64,000 nt of DNA from Billgrantia campisalis (GCF_022341425.1 NZ_JABFUC010000006.1:186001-250000), one strand, 5' to 3'; counted from the stretch's first letter, positions 34,767 to 43,470 are shown. Translations and numbers: made by a program. Notes: generated by a model not told the origin, from the sequence alone.

Positions 34767-36574
34767 GAGGCTGTAGCAAAACCCCGACTACGCCCGGTAG
34801 GATGAGGAAAAGGCAAGGGAGAGTCGTCAGCACGCCCAGGTTCAAGCCCTACGACTACGATCAGCACGCCATGGTTGCCATCAACTATCTGGACCAGTTG
34901 CAACCCGGCACGTTTGAGCATGCCGTGCACTACCTGATCGAGCACAAGCTGGGGATCTGTCGGTGTTCCATCCCCGATACCGCAACGACGACACCGGTCG
35001 TTGTGCCTACGATCCGGCGATCCTGCTCAAGATCATCCTGTTCGCCTACTCCAAGGGCATCACCTCCAGCCGGGAAATGCAGTGGTGCTGCGAGACGAAT
35101 ATCCTGTTCAAGGCACTGTCCTGCGATACGGTACCCCACTTCACCACGCTCGCCCGATTCGTCAGCGGCCACACCGACGAGATCGAAGCTCTGTTCGAGC
35201 AGGTCCTGTTGGTCTGCCACGAGCAGGGCCTGCTGGGCAACGAACTCTTCGCCATCGACGGGTGCAAGATGTCGTCCAATGCAGCCAAGGAGTGGTCTGG
35301 CACCTTCAAGGAACTCGGCGAGAAACGTGACAAGCTGCGCCGCTTCATTCGCCACCACCTGGACGAGCACTTCCAGCGCGACAAGGCGGAAACCGAGGCA
35401 GAGATAGAACGGGATATCCGCCATGCCAAGATGATCCTCTCCCTCGACAGAGCCATGACCAAGGTAGACCGGTTCCTGAACACGCAGCGCCCCCGGCAGG
35501 GGAAGGGCAAGCGCAGCCAGGAGGTGAAGAGCAACCTCACCGACAACGAAAGTGCCAAGATGACGACCGGGAAAGGCACGATCCAGGGCTATAACGGGGT
35601 GGCGGCAGTCGACAAGAAACACCAGATCATCATCGATGCCCAGGCCTTTGGCGAGGGTCAGGAGCACCACACGCTCAAGCCGGTACTGGTCAGCATCGAG
35701 CAGCGTTACCGACGACTGGGCATCAGTCCGGATATCTATCAAGACGGCACCGTGGTGACGGCCGATACTGGCTTCGCCAACGAAGCCAACATGCGCTATC
35801 TGTACGAACAGCAGATCAACGGTTACATTCCCGACAACCAATTCCGTAGCCGCGACCCAAAATTCAGCGCCCAGAAAGGCAAATACGGAAAACGTCATCA
35901 GGACCGCGGGCCTTCCAACCGAAAACAGATCATTCCGGCCAGTGAATTCCAGTTCGATCCGGTGACGATGACCTGCATCTGTCCGGCCGGTGAGTCCCTG
36001 ACCTACCGGGGCCAGCGGGAGGCTGAGAACGGAAAGAACCGAGCTCATTTCGAGGGGCGACTGCTGCAGTGCCGACACTGCCCGAAGAAACATCAATGCA
36101 TGCAGAATCCGGCCTCGGCGGACCACCGCAACGGAGCGGGTCGGCAGGTATCATTCACCATCGAGAATAAAGGTTTGCCTAGCTACACTGATTGGATGAA
36201 ACACCGGGTGGACAGTCAGTATGGCAAAGAGGTCTATAGCCACCGAATGTCGGTGGTAGAACCGGTGTTTGGCAACATCGGTACGAACAAGGGGCTTGAC
36301 CGATTTAGCCTGAGAGGCCGGAAAAAGGTCCAGGGGCAATGGCAGCTATACTGCCTGATACACAACATCGAGAAGCTCGCCAATTATGGTCGATTAGGCA
36401 AGTGATATAGGGGCTGGGAGGCCAGAAACTGGTGATGAGCGCTTTGACATCACCAAAGAGCCAAAATGGTCAGTTAGGCTCCGTGGCCAAGATGATCGTC
36501 CGTTTGGTGGTCGGTAAAAGAATTCAGAAGAGAGGCGGTGGGAATGGCTCTGAATCGGGTTTTTCTACAGCCTC
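34767..36574 (+). mobile_element. IS1182-family insertion sequence in attC 1
   Basis: About 1.81 kb. Terminal inverted repeats: GAGGCTGTAGCAAAACCCCG at the left and the complement of GGGTTTTTCTACAGCCTC at the right, with about two differences. Both outer flanks are GTT (34764-34766 and 36575-36577), which reads as a target duplication of three bases (or four, CGTT, if the last IS base is counted outside). Confidence 0.8.
34802..36405 (+). pseudogene. IS1182-type transposase, split by a frameshift
   Basis: The first about 50 codons (PRFKPYDYDQ to HYLIEHKL) and the remaining 480 (FHPRYRNDDTGRCAYDPAILLKI onwards) lie in different frames; the break is at the GGGG run at 34951-34954, where a -1 (or +2) shift restores one protein. 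The long part contains the DDE core (IDGCKMSSNAAKEWSG, TADTGFANE) and the end VVEPVFGNIGTNKGLDRFSLRG typical of IS1182. Either inactive, or made by frameshifting, or a base-call error in a homopolymer. Confidence 0.8.
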
Positions 36575-36594
36575 GTTAACTGTTCGGGAAAGTC

Positions 36595-37089
36595 ATGCAC
36601 TACTTCGCGTACGGATCGAATATGTCACTTTCTCGATTAAGAGAACGGGTTCCAAGTGCAGAAGCTCTTGGTTGCTTTGCTCTCAACGGGCATGACTTAC
36701 GGTTTCATAAGTCGAGCAAAGATGGTTCCGGAAAATGCGATGCGTATTTCACCTCAGACGCAGGGGATGTCGTATACGGAGTTTTGTTCAAAATTGATCC
36801 GAGCGAGAAAAATGCTTTAGATAGGGCTGAGGGGCTTGGATATGGATATGATGAAAAAGTAGTAACACTCACGGCTCTTGACGGATCTTCGATAACGGCA
36901 ACGACCTATATTGCCACGAATATCGATAAGAATTTAAAACCGTATTCTTGGTATGTGAATCACGTCCTGATTGGTGCAAACGAAGCATCGCTTCCATCGG
37001 ATTACATCGCAGCTAAAATCACATCGGTTGAGGCGATCGAGGATAGTGATAAAGAAAGGGATGCAAAGCAGCGTGCCATACACAGTTAA
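36595..37089 (+). CDS. Gamma-glutamylcyclotransferase-like protein (cassette gene)
   Basis: 164 residues of the AIG2/GGCT fold: the start MHYFAYGSNMSLSRLRERVPSA has the YGSN substrate loop, and DPSEKNALDRAEGLGYGY contains the expected catalytic glutamate. The enzyme family releases 5-oxoproline from gamma-glutamyl amines. Codon use is AT-rich compared with flanking host genes. The start lies 19 bases from the cassette boundary and the stop inside the AGTTAAC of its attC. Confidence 0.8.
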   Translation: MHYFAYGSNMSLSRLRERVPSAEALGCFALNGHDLRFHKSSKDGSGKCDAYFTSDAGDVVYGVLFKIDPSEKNALDRAEGLGYGYDEKVVTLTALDGSSITATTYIATNIDKNLKPYSWYVNHVLIGANEASLPSDYIAAKITSVEAIEDSDKERDAKQRAIHS

Positions 37090-37167
37090 CAAGGGCAGAC
37101 ACGGCGACGGCTTTTTCGTTGCGGCTTCGCCTCCACTACAAAGCCGCGCGAGCTGGCGGCGTTGGGA
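37084..37167 (+). other. attC site 2
   Basis: AGTTAAC (37084-37090) complements GTTAACT at this cassette's start. An inner CGGCTTT/AAAGCCG pair forms the hairpin, and GGCGTTGGGA ends the site; the crossover is expected after G37161. Confidence 0.7.
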
Positions 37168-37215
37168 GGGGAGTCTTCCTAAGACCCGCAGTAGCATGAG
37201 GAAAGCGCGAAAACT

Positions 37216-38073
37216 ATGACCAAGCCGATCGTATATCACATCCCAGTATGTCCTTTCTGCCAGCGGCTCGAAATTCTGTTGTATCTGAAGAGAAGGCGGA
37301 ACGCAGTTAACTTTCATGTGATCGATATCACCCGGCCCCGCCCTGCCTGGCTGCTTGCGAAGACACAAGGCACGACTGCGCTGCCAGTCATGGAGACTGA
37401 GGATGGACAAATCCTCAAGGAAAGCATGGTCCTTCTGGAGTATCTGGAAAACATCTACCCGGACCCGGCGGTCGCACAGCGTGATCCATATCGACGTGCC
37501 ATTGAAAGCATGTTGGTGAGAATGGAGGGGGACTTTTGTGTCCAGGGCTATACGTACATTCTCAATCAGGATATCACAAGGCGCGATTCTCTCAAGCTGG
37601 GCATGCTGGAACAGTATGGTCGGATCAATACGTTTTTGAATACACACTCCCCATCCGGCCCGTTTCTCTTCGAAGATTTCGGATGGGCTGAGACCGTGTT
37701 CACGCCGCTCTTCATGCGCTTTTGGTTTCTGGAGTACTACGAAGGATTTGAATTGCCCGATGATGAGCAATACTCACGTGTACGCAGATGGCGCGATGCA
37801 TGCCTCGCGCACCCCGCTGCACAGCAGGTCACAAGAGAGGAAATCATCAAGCTTTATTACGATTACGCTAAGGGAGCGGGAAATGGCACCTTGCTTCCCG
37901 GTCGTAGAAAATCATCTTTTTCGTTTGAACCAGATTGGCGCAACCGGCCCTGGCCTCCGCAGAACAAATACGAACACAGTGCGACAGACGAAGTACTAGG
38001 CTTGTTGCACGATGTGCCGCGTAGGCAAACCCAACAAGCCGCTCCATCCGACACGGATAAACCGCGCGGCTGA
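37216..38073 (+). CDS. GST-like protein with glutaredoxin CPFC motif (cassette gene)
   Basis: 285 residues: an N-terminal thioredoxin-like domain with CPFCQ at about 12-16 and GTTALPVMETEDGQILKESMVLLEYLE (glutathione site with cis-proline and the ES pair), then an all-helical GST C-domain. A long polar tail from about residue 230 is unusual. Omega- or GrxB-like glutathione transferases reduce or conjugate small electrophiles. The stop falls inside the attC of the cassette. Confidence 0.78.
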   Translation: MTKPIVYHIPVCPFCQRLEILLYLKRRRNAVNFHVIDITRPRPAWLLAKTQGTTALPVMETEDGQILKESMVLLEYLENIYPDPAVAQRDPYRRAIESMLVRMEGDFCVQGYTYILNQDITRRDSLKLGMLEQYGRINTFLNTHSPSGPFLFEDFGWAETVFTPLFMRFWFLEYYEGFELPDDEQYSRVRRWRDACLAHPAAQQVTREEIIKLYYDYAKGAGNGTLLPGRRKSSFSFEPDWRNRPWPPQNKYEHSATDEVLGLLHDVPRRQTQQAAPSDTDKPRG

Positions 38074-38082
38074 GCGTTCGCG
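38029..38082 (+). other. attC site 3
   Basis: ACCCAAC (38029-38035) pairs with the cassette start GTTGGGA at six positions. AGCCGC/GCGGCT arms and an inner ATCCG/CGGAT stem follow, ending in GCGTT with the crossover after G38076. It overlaps the 3' end of the GST-like gene. Confidence 0.75.
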
Positions 38083-38096
38083 TCATGAGGATAAAA

Positions 38097-38522
38097 ATGA
38101 TACGTGAGTTTGTTGCTTCAGATATGGACAGTGTTTTAAGAATTTGGCTTGAATCTTCTGTGAAAGCGCATGATTTTGTTGATCGTGCGTTCTGGGAGTC
38201 CAAGCTGGATGATATGAGAAACATCTATATACCAGCCTCAGAGACGTATGTCTATGAATCGGGTCGTGAAGTGAAAGGGTTTTTCTCGCTGCATGGTGAT
38301 ACGCTGGCGGCGATGTTCGTGGCTCCCGGTTGTCAGGGAGAAGGGATTGGTCAGCAGCTGATGACAAAGGTCAAGTCGCTCCGCAAGCGGATCACCCTGG
38401 GCGTCTACAAGGAGAATGAGCAGGCCGTAGAGTTTTACAAGCGCTGTGGCTTTCAGGAGGTTTCCGAAAGGAGGGATTCACATATCGGGTATGCTGAGTT
38501 GGTGATGCAGCTCCATTCATAA
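38097..38522 (+). CDS. GNAT N-acetyltransferase (cassette gene)
   Basis: 141 residues with the GNAT core: VKGFFSLHGDTLAAMFVAP, then the acetyl-CoA loop GCQGEGIGQQLM (consensus Q/RxxGxG/A) and YKENEQAVEFYKRCGFQ. It resembles YjaB/YiaC-type acetyltransferases; the acceptor is unknown. The ATG at 38097 is preferred because GAGG lies seven bases upstream; ATG 38085 is in frame as well. AT-rich codon use, and it begins 20 bases after the cassette boundary. Confidence 0.8.
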   Translation: MIREFVASDMDSVLRIWLESSVKAHDFVDRAFWESKLDDMRNIYIPASETYVYESGREVKGFFSLHGDTLAAMFVAPGCQGEGIGQQLMTKVKSLRKRITLGVYKENEQAVEFYKRCGFQEVSERRDSHIGYAELVMQLHS

Positions 38523-38593
38523 TAAAGCCATGAAACTCTCGTCTTTTGAGTGCTGGATCTCGTTGCGCTCGAAGCTTATAGCTGCGTTATAGC
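38516..38593 (+). other. Possible degenerate attC site 4
   Basis: TTCATAAT follows the GNAT stop region and GCTGCGTTATAGC closes the stretch, giving an attC-like length. The outer boxes do not complement the cassette start (GTTCGCG), so the site is doubtful or rearranged. Confidence 0.3.
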
Positions 38594-38702
38594 TTATCAC
38601 TACGGACATTATGGCTATGCCAAAAATCACGCAAACGCACTTGCTATCATGCCCGGCGAACAGTACTATATGCGGCTTCATCTAGTTTAGAGAAATAGAT
38701 CC

Positions 38703-39038
38703 ATGTCGCTTCCCCCTTGCCCAAGCTGTCAGTCTGAGTATGTATACCAGGATCAAGATCATCTAGTATGTCCTGAGTGCGCTTATGAGTGGAATCCGTC
38801 AGAAGTTGTTGATGAAGATGTCGTGTCGGTTAAAGATGCTAATGGGACGTTGCTGTCTGAGGGTGATAAGGTTACTTTGGCCAAAGACTTGAAGGTAAAA
38901 GGCAGCTCGATTGTGCTTAAAATCGGAACTAAAGCCGTCATTCGGCGCATTGTAGAAGGTAAGGACCATCAGCTGGACTGCAAGGTGGATGGTGCCGGCG
39001 ACATGATGGTGACCGCCCAGTTTGTGAAAAAGGCCTGA
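38703..39038 (+). CDS. PhnA/YjdM-like zinc-ribbon protein
   Basis: 111 residues: an N-terminal zinc ribbon with CPSC and CPEC ([21 protein letters not shown]) and the PhnA domain ([20 protein letters not shown], then [23 protein letters not shown]). It was named for phosphonate use but the E. coli protein is not required for it, so the role is unclear. Base composition is AT-richer than the next gene, so it may belong to the acquired island, possibly as a decayed cassette. Confidence 0.85.
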   Translation: MSLPPCPSCQSEYVYQDQDHLVCPECAYEWNPSEVVDEDVVSVKDANGTLLSEGDKVTLAKDLKVKGSSIVLKIGTKAVIRRIVEGKDHQLDCKVDGAGDMMVTAQFVKKA

Positions 39039-39120
39039 GCCAACTATCAAGCTGCAGATGGTGTGGGAAATCCTCTGATTCCATAGGTAGCCAGTGTTCA
39101 ATCATTCGGGAGTGTCCAGC

Positions 39121-40014
39121 ATGTTTACCGGGTTAAGCGCCTTTCCCTTGTCCCCGATGAATGAGGGCGGTCTGGACGAGAGGGCTTTCGTTCGCCTGAT
39201 CGAGCGCCTGGTCGCAGCCGATGTCGATTCGATCGGGGTGCTGGGCTCCACCGGGAACTATGCCTATCTGACGATGGCCGAGCGGGCGCGGGTGGTGGCG
39301 CTCGCGGTGGAGCATGCGGGCAAGATCCCGGTGATCGCCGGCATCGGTGCGCTGCGCACCCGCGATGTGCTTACCCTGGCTGAGAAGGCGCAGGCGGCCG
39401 GCGCGAGCGGGGTGCTTCTCGCCCCAATGTCCTACCAGAAGCTGTTCGCCGACGAGGTCTATGGGCTCTTCGAAGCGACGACGGACGCGCTGTCGGTACC
39501 TCTGTGCGTCTACGATAATCCCGGCACCACGCAGTTTGTCTTCACCGACGAGCTTCATGGCCAGATCGCCCGGCTCCCCAAGGTGGCGTCCATCAAAATT
39601 CCCGGTGTGCCGGTGGAGCCAGAGGCCGCAAGGGCGCGGGTTGGGCGTCTTCGCGAGCAGATACCCTCCCACGTCACCCTGGGGGTGAGCGGCGATGCCT
39701 TTGCCGCCACCGGCCTGAATGCGGGCTGTGAGGCCTGGTACTCCGTGATTGGGGGCGTCTTCCCCGCCACGGCACTGGCGATAACCCGTGCTGCCCAGGC
39801 CGGCAATGCCGAGCAAGCGACGCGCTTGTCCGAGCGGTTGGCTCCCCTTTGGGCCTTGTTCCGCGACAACGGCGGCAGCCTGCGCGTTGTCGCGGCCGCT
39901 GCGGAGCTGCAGGGGCTGGTGGAATCGCCGTGCTTGCCGCAGCCGCTGAAGTCCTTGAGCGGAGAAGGGCGCCAACGGCTTGCGGCCACGATGGAAGCGC
40001 TGGATTTGGCGTGA
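39121..40014 (+). CDS. Dihydrodipicolinate synthase family aldolase/lyase
   Basis: 297 residues, a (beta/alpha)8 barrel of the DapA/NanA family. The Schiff-base lysine is in SIKIPG (about residue 159) and the active-site tyrosine in VYDNPGTT (about 132); the GSTGNYAYLT loop replaces GTTGE of true DapA. That makes a pyruvate-dependent aldolase or lyase more likely than lysine biosynthesis. ATG 39121 follows GGGAG. A possible SDR partner begins 195 bases further on. High GC returns here. Confidence 0.85.
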   Translation: MFTGLSAFPLSPMNEGGLDERAFVRLIERLVAADVDSIGVLGSTGNYAYLTMAERARVVALAVEHAGKIPVIAGIGALRTRDVLTLAEKAQAAGASGVLLAPMSYQKLFADEVYGLFEATTDALSVPLCVYDNPGTTQFVFTDELHGQIARLPKVASIKIPGVPVEPEAARARVGRLREQIPSHVTLGVSGDAFAATGLNAGCEAWYSVIGGVFPATALAITRAAQAGNAEQATRLSERLAPLWALFRDNGGSLRVVAAAAELQGLVESPCLPQPLKSLSGEGRQRLAATMEALDLA

Positions 40015-40091
40015 CGAGAAGCGCGTGATTCGCAGTTTCAGATGGCGAGTTCCGTGGCGCAGCCATGACCACCTTAGCTGCTTGATACACG

Positions 40092-40103
40092 TCAAATATT
40101 TGA
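40092..40103. promoter_or_regulatory. AT-rich palindrome upstream of the SDR gene
   Basis: TCAAATATTTGA is a perfect 12-base palindrome in an otherwise GC-rich gap, about 107 bases before the SDR start. It may be an operator; no regulator is next to it. Confidence 0.35.
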
Positions 40104-40209
40104 TGGAAACGCCCCTTGGTGGCTTTATTATCCGGCGTGTGTCGGCGACTATTGACTGTTCGGCGAGCCGTCCCATGGCTTGCCCATCCCCCAGTTTCTG
40201 GAGTTGGAC

Positions 40210-40974
40210 ATGAGCAGCTTGAACGGAAAAGTGATTGTCATCACCGGCGGTGCGGGCGGCATCGGCGAGACCACGGCGCGCATGGCATACGAACAGGGCG
40301 CCAGCGTGGTGATCACCGACCGCGAAGCGGGCCCGGTCGAGGCGATTGCCGAGTCGCTGGGCGAGCGGGCGGTGGGGCTTGCCGTGGATGTGAGCCGCCG
40401 CGAGGACAACGAGCGCATGGTGGCGGCCGCGCTCGAGCGCTTCGGCCGGCTGGACGGGGTGTTTCTCAACGCGGGCATCGAGGGTGAGGTAGGGCCGTTC
40501 GACAGCCGTTCCGACTCGGCCTGGGAGAAGGTGTTTGCGGTGAATGTGCACGGCGTGCGCTTCGGCGTGGAGGCGGCGCTGCCGGCGCTGCGCAAGGCCG
40601 GGGGCGGCAGCGTGGTGATCACCTCCAGCGTGGCCGGCGTGCGCGGTGCTTCGGGGCTTTCTCCCTACGTGAGCAGCAAGCATGCGGTGGTGGGGATGAT
40701 GCGCTGCCTGGCGGCCGAGCTCGGCCCGGAGGGCATTCGGGTGAACACCCTGAATCCGGGCCCGGTGGACAATCGCATGATGCGCTCCATCGAAGACCAG
40801 GCCAATCCGGGCCACGGCGAAGAGGTGCACCAGGCGTTCGTGGCGCGGGTGCCTCTGGGGCGCTACGTCACCAACGCGGAGTGCGCGGGCATGGCGGTGT
40901 TCCTGTTCTCCGACCTGGCCTCCGGCTGCAACGGCAACACCTACCTGGTCGACGGCGGCTACTGCGCCCAGTAA
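40210..40974 (+). CDS. Short-chain dehydrogenase/reductase (SDR)
   Basis: 254 residues of the classical SDR type: TGGAGGIGE near residues 12-20 binds the dinucleotide, D34 region (VITDREAG) suggests NAD rather than NADP, NAGIEGEVG follows, and the catalytic Ser-Tyr-Lys is in ITSSVAGVRGASGLSPYVSSK. The C-terminal NTYLVDGGY is standard. ATG 40210 is set by homology; the frame extends to 40180. The substrate is unknown; it may act with the DapA-like enzyme upstream on sugar acids or keto acids. Confidence 0.85.
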   Translation: MSSLNGKVIVITGGAGGIGETTARMAYEQGASVVITDREAGPVEAIAESLGERAVGLAVDVSRREDNERMVAAALERFGRLDGVFLNAGIEGEVGPFDSRSDSAWEKVFAVNVHGVRFGVEAALPALRKAGGGSVVITSSVAGVRGASGLSPYVSSKHAVVGMMRCLAAELGPEGIRVNTLNPGPVDNRMMRSIEDQANPGHGEEVHQAFVARVPLGRYVTNAECAGMAVFLFSDLASGCNGNTYLVDGGYCAQ

Positions 40975-41186
40975 GGCGTGGCGTGGGGGTTCGTCGCGGC
41001 AGAGTCGAATCGACCGCTCAGCTCGGTCGAAAGACGCGGGGAGGGTAGCTCGCCATACTCGCTCTTGCCCGGCGGGTGCCTGGCCGGTGAATTTTTGTCA
41101 AGCACCCGAGACGAATGGCGTGAAAAGCTGGATAATGGCGGGTTTTCCGCCCCTCGCTCTGCCCACGCCAACTCGTCCGGTGCCCC

Positions 41187-43397
41187 ATGGAAATCAAGGT
41201 CAACTATCTCGACAACCTCCGCCTGGAGGCCAAGTTCGACGACTTCACGGTCATCTCCGACCAGCCCATCCGCTACAAGGGTGACGGCTCGGCGCCGGGG
41301 CCGTTCGACTATTTCCTGGCGTCATCGGCGATGTGCGCGGCCTACTTCGTGAAGGTCTACTGCAACGCCCGGGACATCCCCACCGAGAACATCCGGCTGT
41401 CGCAGAACAACATCGTCGACCCGGAGAACCGCTACAAGCAGATCTTCAAGATCCAGGTGGAGCTGCCGGAGGATATCTCCGACAAGGACCGCCAGGGCAT
41501 CCTGCGCTCCATCGACCGCTGCACCGTGAAGAAGGTGGTCCAGGAGGGCCCCGAGTTCCAGATCGAGGTGGTCGAGAACATCGACGAGGATGCCCAGGCG
41601 CTGCTGATGGGCAAGGCGATGGGCGAGGGCAGCACCTGGATCGAGGGCAAGGACCTGCCGCTGGAGCAGACCATCGCCAACCTCTCCGCCCATCTGGCGG
41701 AGCTCGGCATGAAGATCGAGATCGCCTCCTGGCGCAATATCGTGCCCCACGTCTGGTCGCTGCATATCCGCGACGCCGCCTCGCCGATGTGCTTCACCAA
41801 CGGCAAGGGTGCCACCAAGGAGAGCGCGCTCTGCTCGGCGCTGGGCGAGTTTATCGAGCGGTTGAGCTGCAATTTCTTCTACAACGACCAGTTCTTCGGC
41901 GAAGAGATCGCGGCAAGCGACTTCGTTCACTACCCCAACGAGAAGTGGTTCCAGCCGGGGCCGAACGATGAACTGCCCGCGGAGATCCTCGACGAACACT
42001 GCCGCGAGATCTACGACCCGGAGGGGGAGCTGCGCGGCTCGCACCTGATCGACACCAACTCCGGCCGGGCCGATCGCGGCATCGTCTCGCTGCCCTTCGT
42101 GCGCCAGTCCGACGGCGAGACGGTCTACTTCCCGTCGAACCTGATCGAGAACCTCTACCTCAGCAACGGCATGAGCGCCGGCAACACCCTGGCCGAGGCC
42201 CAGGTGCAGTGCCTCTCGGAGATCTTCGAGCGGGCGGTGAAGAAGCAGATCATCGAGGAGGAGCTGGTACTCCCCGACGTGCCCCAGGAGGTGCTGGCGC
42301 GCTATCCGGAGATCGTCGAGGGCATCGAGGCCCTGGAGGCCCAGGGCTTCCCGGTGCTGGTCAAGGATGCCTCCCTGGGCGGCCAGTACCCGGTGATGTG
42401 CGTCACCCTGATGAACCCCAAGACCGGCGGCGTCTTCGCCTCCTTCGGCGCCCACCCCAGCTTCCACGTGGCCCTGGAGCGCAGCCTCACCGAGCTGCTG
42501 CAGGGGCGCAGCTTCGAGGGGTTGAACGACTTCCCGCCGCCCACCTTCAACTCCCTGGAGGTGTCGGAACCCAACAACTTCGTCGAGCACTTCATCGACT
42601 CCTCCGGGGTGATCTCCTGGCGCTTCTTCAGCGCCCGCTCGGACATCGAATTCAGCGACTGGGACTTCTCCGGCAGCGGCTCTCGCAGTACCCAGGAAGA
42701 GGCCGAAACCCTGTTCGGCCTGCTCGAGGAGATGGGGTTGGAGGCCTACATGGCCGTGCACGAGGACCTGGGCGCGCCGGTGTGCCGCATCCTGGTGCCG
42801 GGCTTCTCCGAGGTCTACCCGGTGGATGACCTGGTGTGGGATAACACCAACGTGGCGCTGCAGTACCGCGAGGATATCCTCAATCTCCACCGCCTGAGCG
42901 ATGGCCAGCTGGCCGACCTGCTCGAGCGCCTGGAGGAGAGCCAGCTCGACGAGCACATGGACATCATCACCCTGATCGGCATCGAGTTCGACGAGAACAC
43001 CGTCTGGGGCCAGCTGACCCTCCTCGAGCTGAAGCTGCTGATCAACCTGGCGCTCGAGCAGCACGAAGAGGCCCTGGAGCGGGTCGGCATGTTCCTGCAG
43101 TTCAACGACAACACCGTCGAGCGCAACCTTTTCTACCGGGCGGTGCAGGCGGTGCTGGAGATCGTGCTGGACGACGAGCTGGAACTCGATGACTTCCGCT
43201 ACAACCTCGGCCGCATGTTCGGCGCGGCGACCCTGGAGGCGGTGGTGGGCTCGGTGACCGGCAGCGTGCGCTTCCACGGCCTGACACCCACCAGCCTGCA
43301 GCTCGAAGGGCTGGAGAAGCACCAGCGCCTGATCGAGAGCTACCAGAAGCTGCATGCGGCGCGGGCCGCCCGGGCGGGGATGCGCGCCCCGGCCTGA
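41187..43397 (+). CDS. ycaO: OsmC-YcaO fusion protein
   Basis: 736 residues. Residues 1-140 are an OsmC-like domain (GPFDYFLASSAMCAAYFVKVYC with the reactive cysteine position, then ISDKDRQGILRSIDRCTVKKV). Residues about 170-560 are the YcaO ATP-dependent cyclodehydratase fold (GKGATKESALCSALGEFIERLSCNF). A C-terminal helical region follows, as in E. coli YcaO. YcaO proteins phosphorylate amide backbones; the E. coli one assists beta-methylthiolation of ribosomal protein S12. The OsmC fusion occurs in related bacteria. No precursor peptide gene was seen nearby. Confidence 0.88.
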   Translation: MEIKVNYLDNLRLEAKFDDFTVISDQPIRYKGDGSAPGPFDYFLASSAMCAAYFVKVYCNARDIPTENIRLSQNNIVDPENRYKQIFKIQVELPEDISDKDRQGILRSIDRCTVKKVVQEGPEFQIEVVENIDEDAQALLMGKAMGEGSTWIEGKDLPLEQTIANLSAHLAELGMKIEIASWRNIVPHVWSLHIRDAASPMCFTNGKGATKESALCSALGEFIERLSCNFFYNDQFFGEEIAASDFVHYPNEKWFQPGPNDELPAEILDEHCREIYDPEGELRGSHLIDTNSGRADRGIVSLPFVRQSDGETVYFPSNLIENLYLSNGMSAGNTLAEAQVQCLSEIFERAVKKQIIEEELVLPDVPQEVLARYPEIVEGIEALEAQGFPVLVKDASLGGQYPVMCVTLMNPKTGGVFASFGAHPSFHVALERSLTELLQGRSFEGLNDFPPPTFNSLEVSEPNNFVEHFIDSSGVISWRFFSARSDIEFSDWDFSGSGSRSTQEEAETLFGLLEEMGLEAYMAVHEDLGAPVCRILVPGFSEVYPVDDLVWDNTNVALQYREDILNLHRLSDGQLADLLERLEESQLDEHMDIITLIGIEFDENTVWGQLTLLELKLLINLALEQHEEALERVGMFLQFNDNTVERNLFYRAVQAVLEIVLDDELELDDFRYNLGRMFGAATLEAVVGSVTGSVRFHGLTPTSLQLEGLEKHQRLIESYQKLHAARAARAGMRAPA

Positions 43398-43432
43398 TCG
43401 CCAGCGGCGCTGCTGCGCTGCGCCATCATCAA

Positions 43433-43470
43433 GCCCCCGAGTCAGTTCATTCACTGGCTCGGGGGCTTTG
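43433..43470 (+). terminator. Rho-independent terminator of the OsmC-YcaO gene
   Basis: GCCCCCGAG (43433-43441) pairs with CTCGGGGGC (43458-43466) around a 16-base loop, followed by TTTGCGTTT. Confidence 0.75.

Larger units (their letters stand above)
34212..38076 (+). mobile_element. Integron cassette array (three cassettes bounded by matching sites)
   Basis: Boundaries are supported by pairing of each cassette's GTTRRRY-like start with its own RYYYAAC-like attC start: GTTATGC with GCATAAC (HicAB), GTTAACT with AGTTAAC (cyclotransferase) and GTTGGGA with ACCCAAC (GST-like, 6 of 7). A fourth cassette (GNAT) starts at 38077 but its end is unclear. The genes are all on the plus strand, AT-richer than the surroundings, with little promoter space. 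The integrase is dead, so the array is probably frozen unless one is supplied in trans. Confidence 0.75.

Noticed and set aside
34802..36405. Programmed -1 frameshift in the transposase as an established fact
   Set aside because: There is no canonical slippery heptamer; only a GGGG run. An error or mutation is equally likely, so it is listed only as a possibility.
40975..41186. Terminator or promoter between the SDR and OsmC-YcaO genes
   Set aside because: A TCGACCG/CGGTCGA hairpin (41010-41030) exists but has no T-tract, and candidate -35/-10 boxes (TTGTCA, GATAAT) are 30 bases apart.
41322..43454. A 710-codon open frame antisense to the OsmC-YcaO gene
   Set aside because: It is low-complexity (Leu, Gln, His, Arg), mirrors codon bias of the real gene, has no domain and no ribosome site. 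Similar antisense frames occur opposite the BCCT, ABC, STAND, oxidase and sigma-factor genes.
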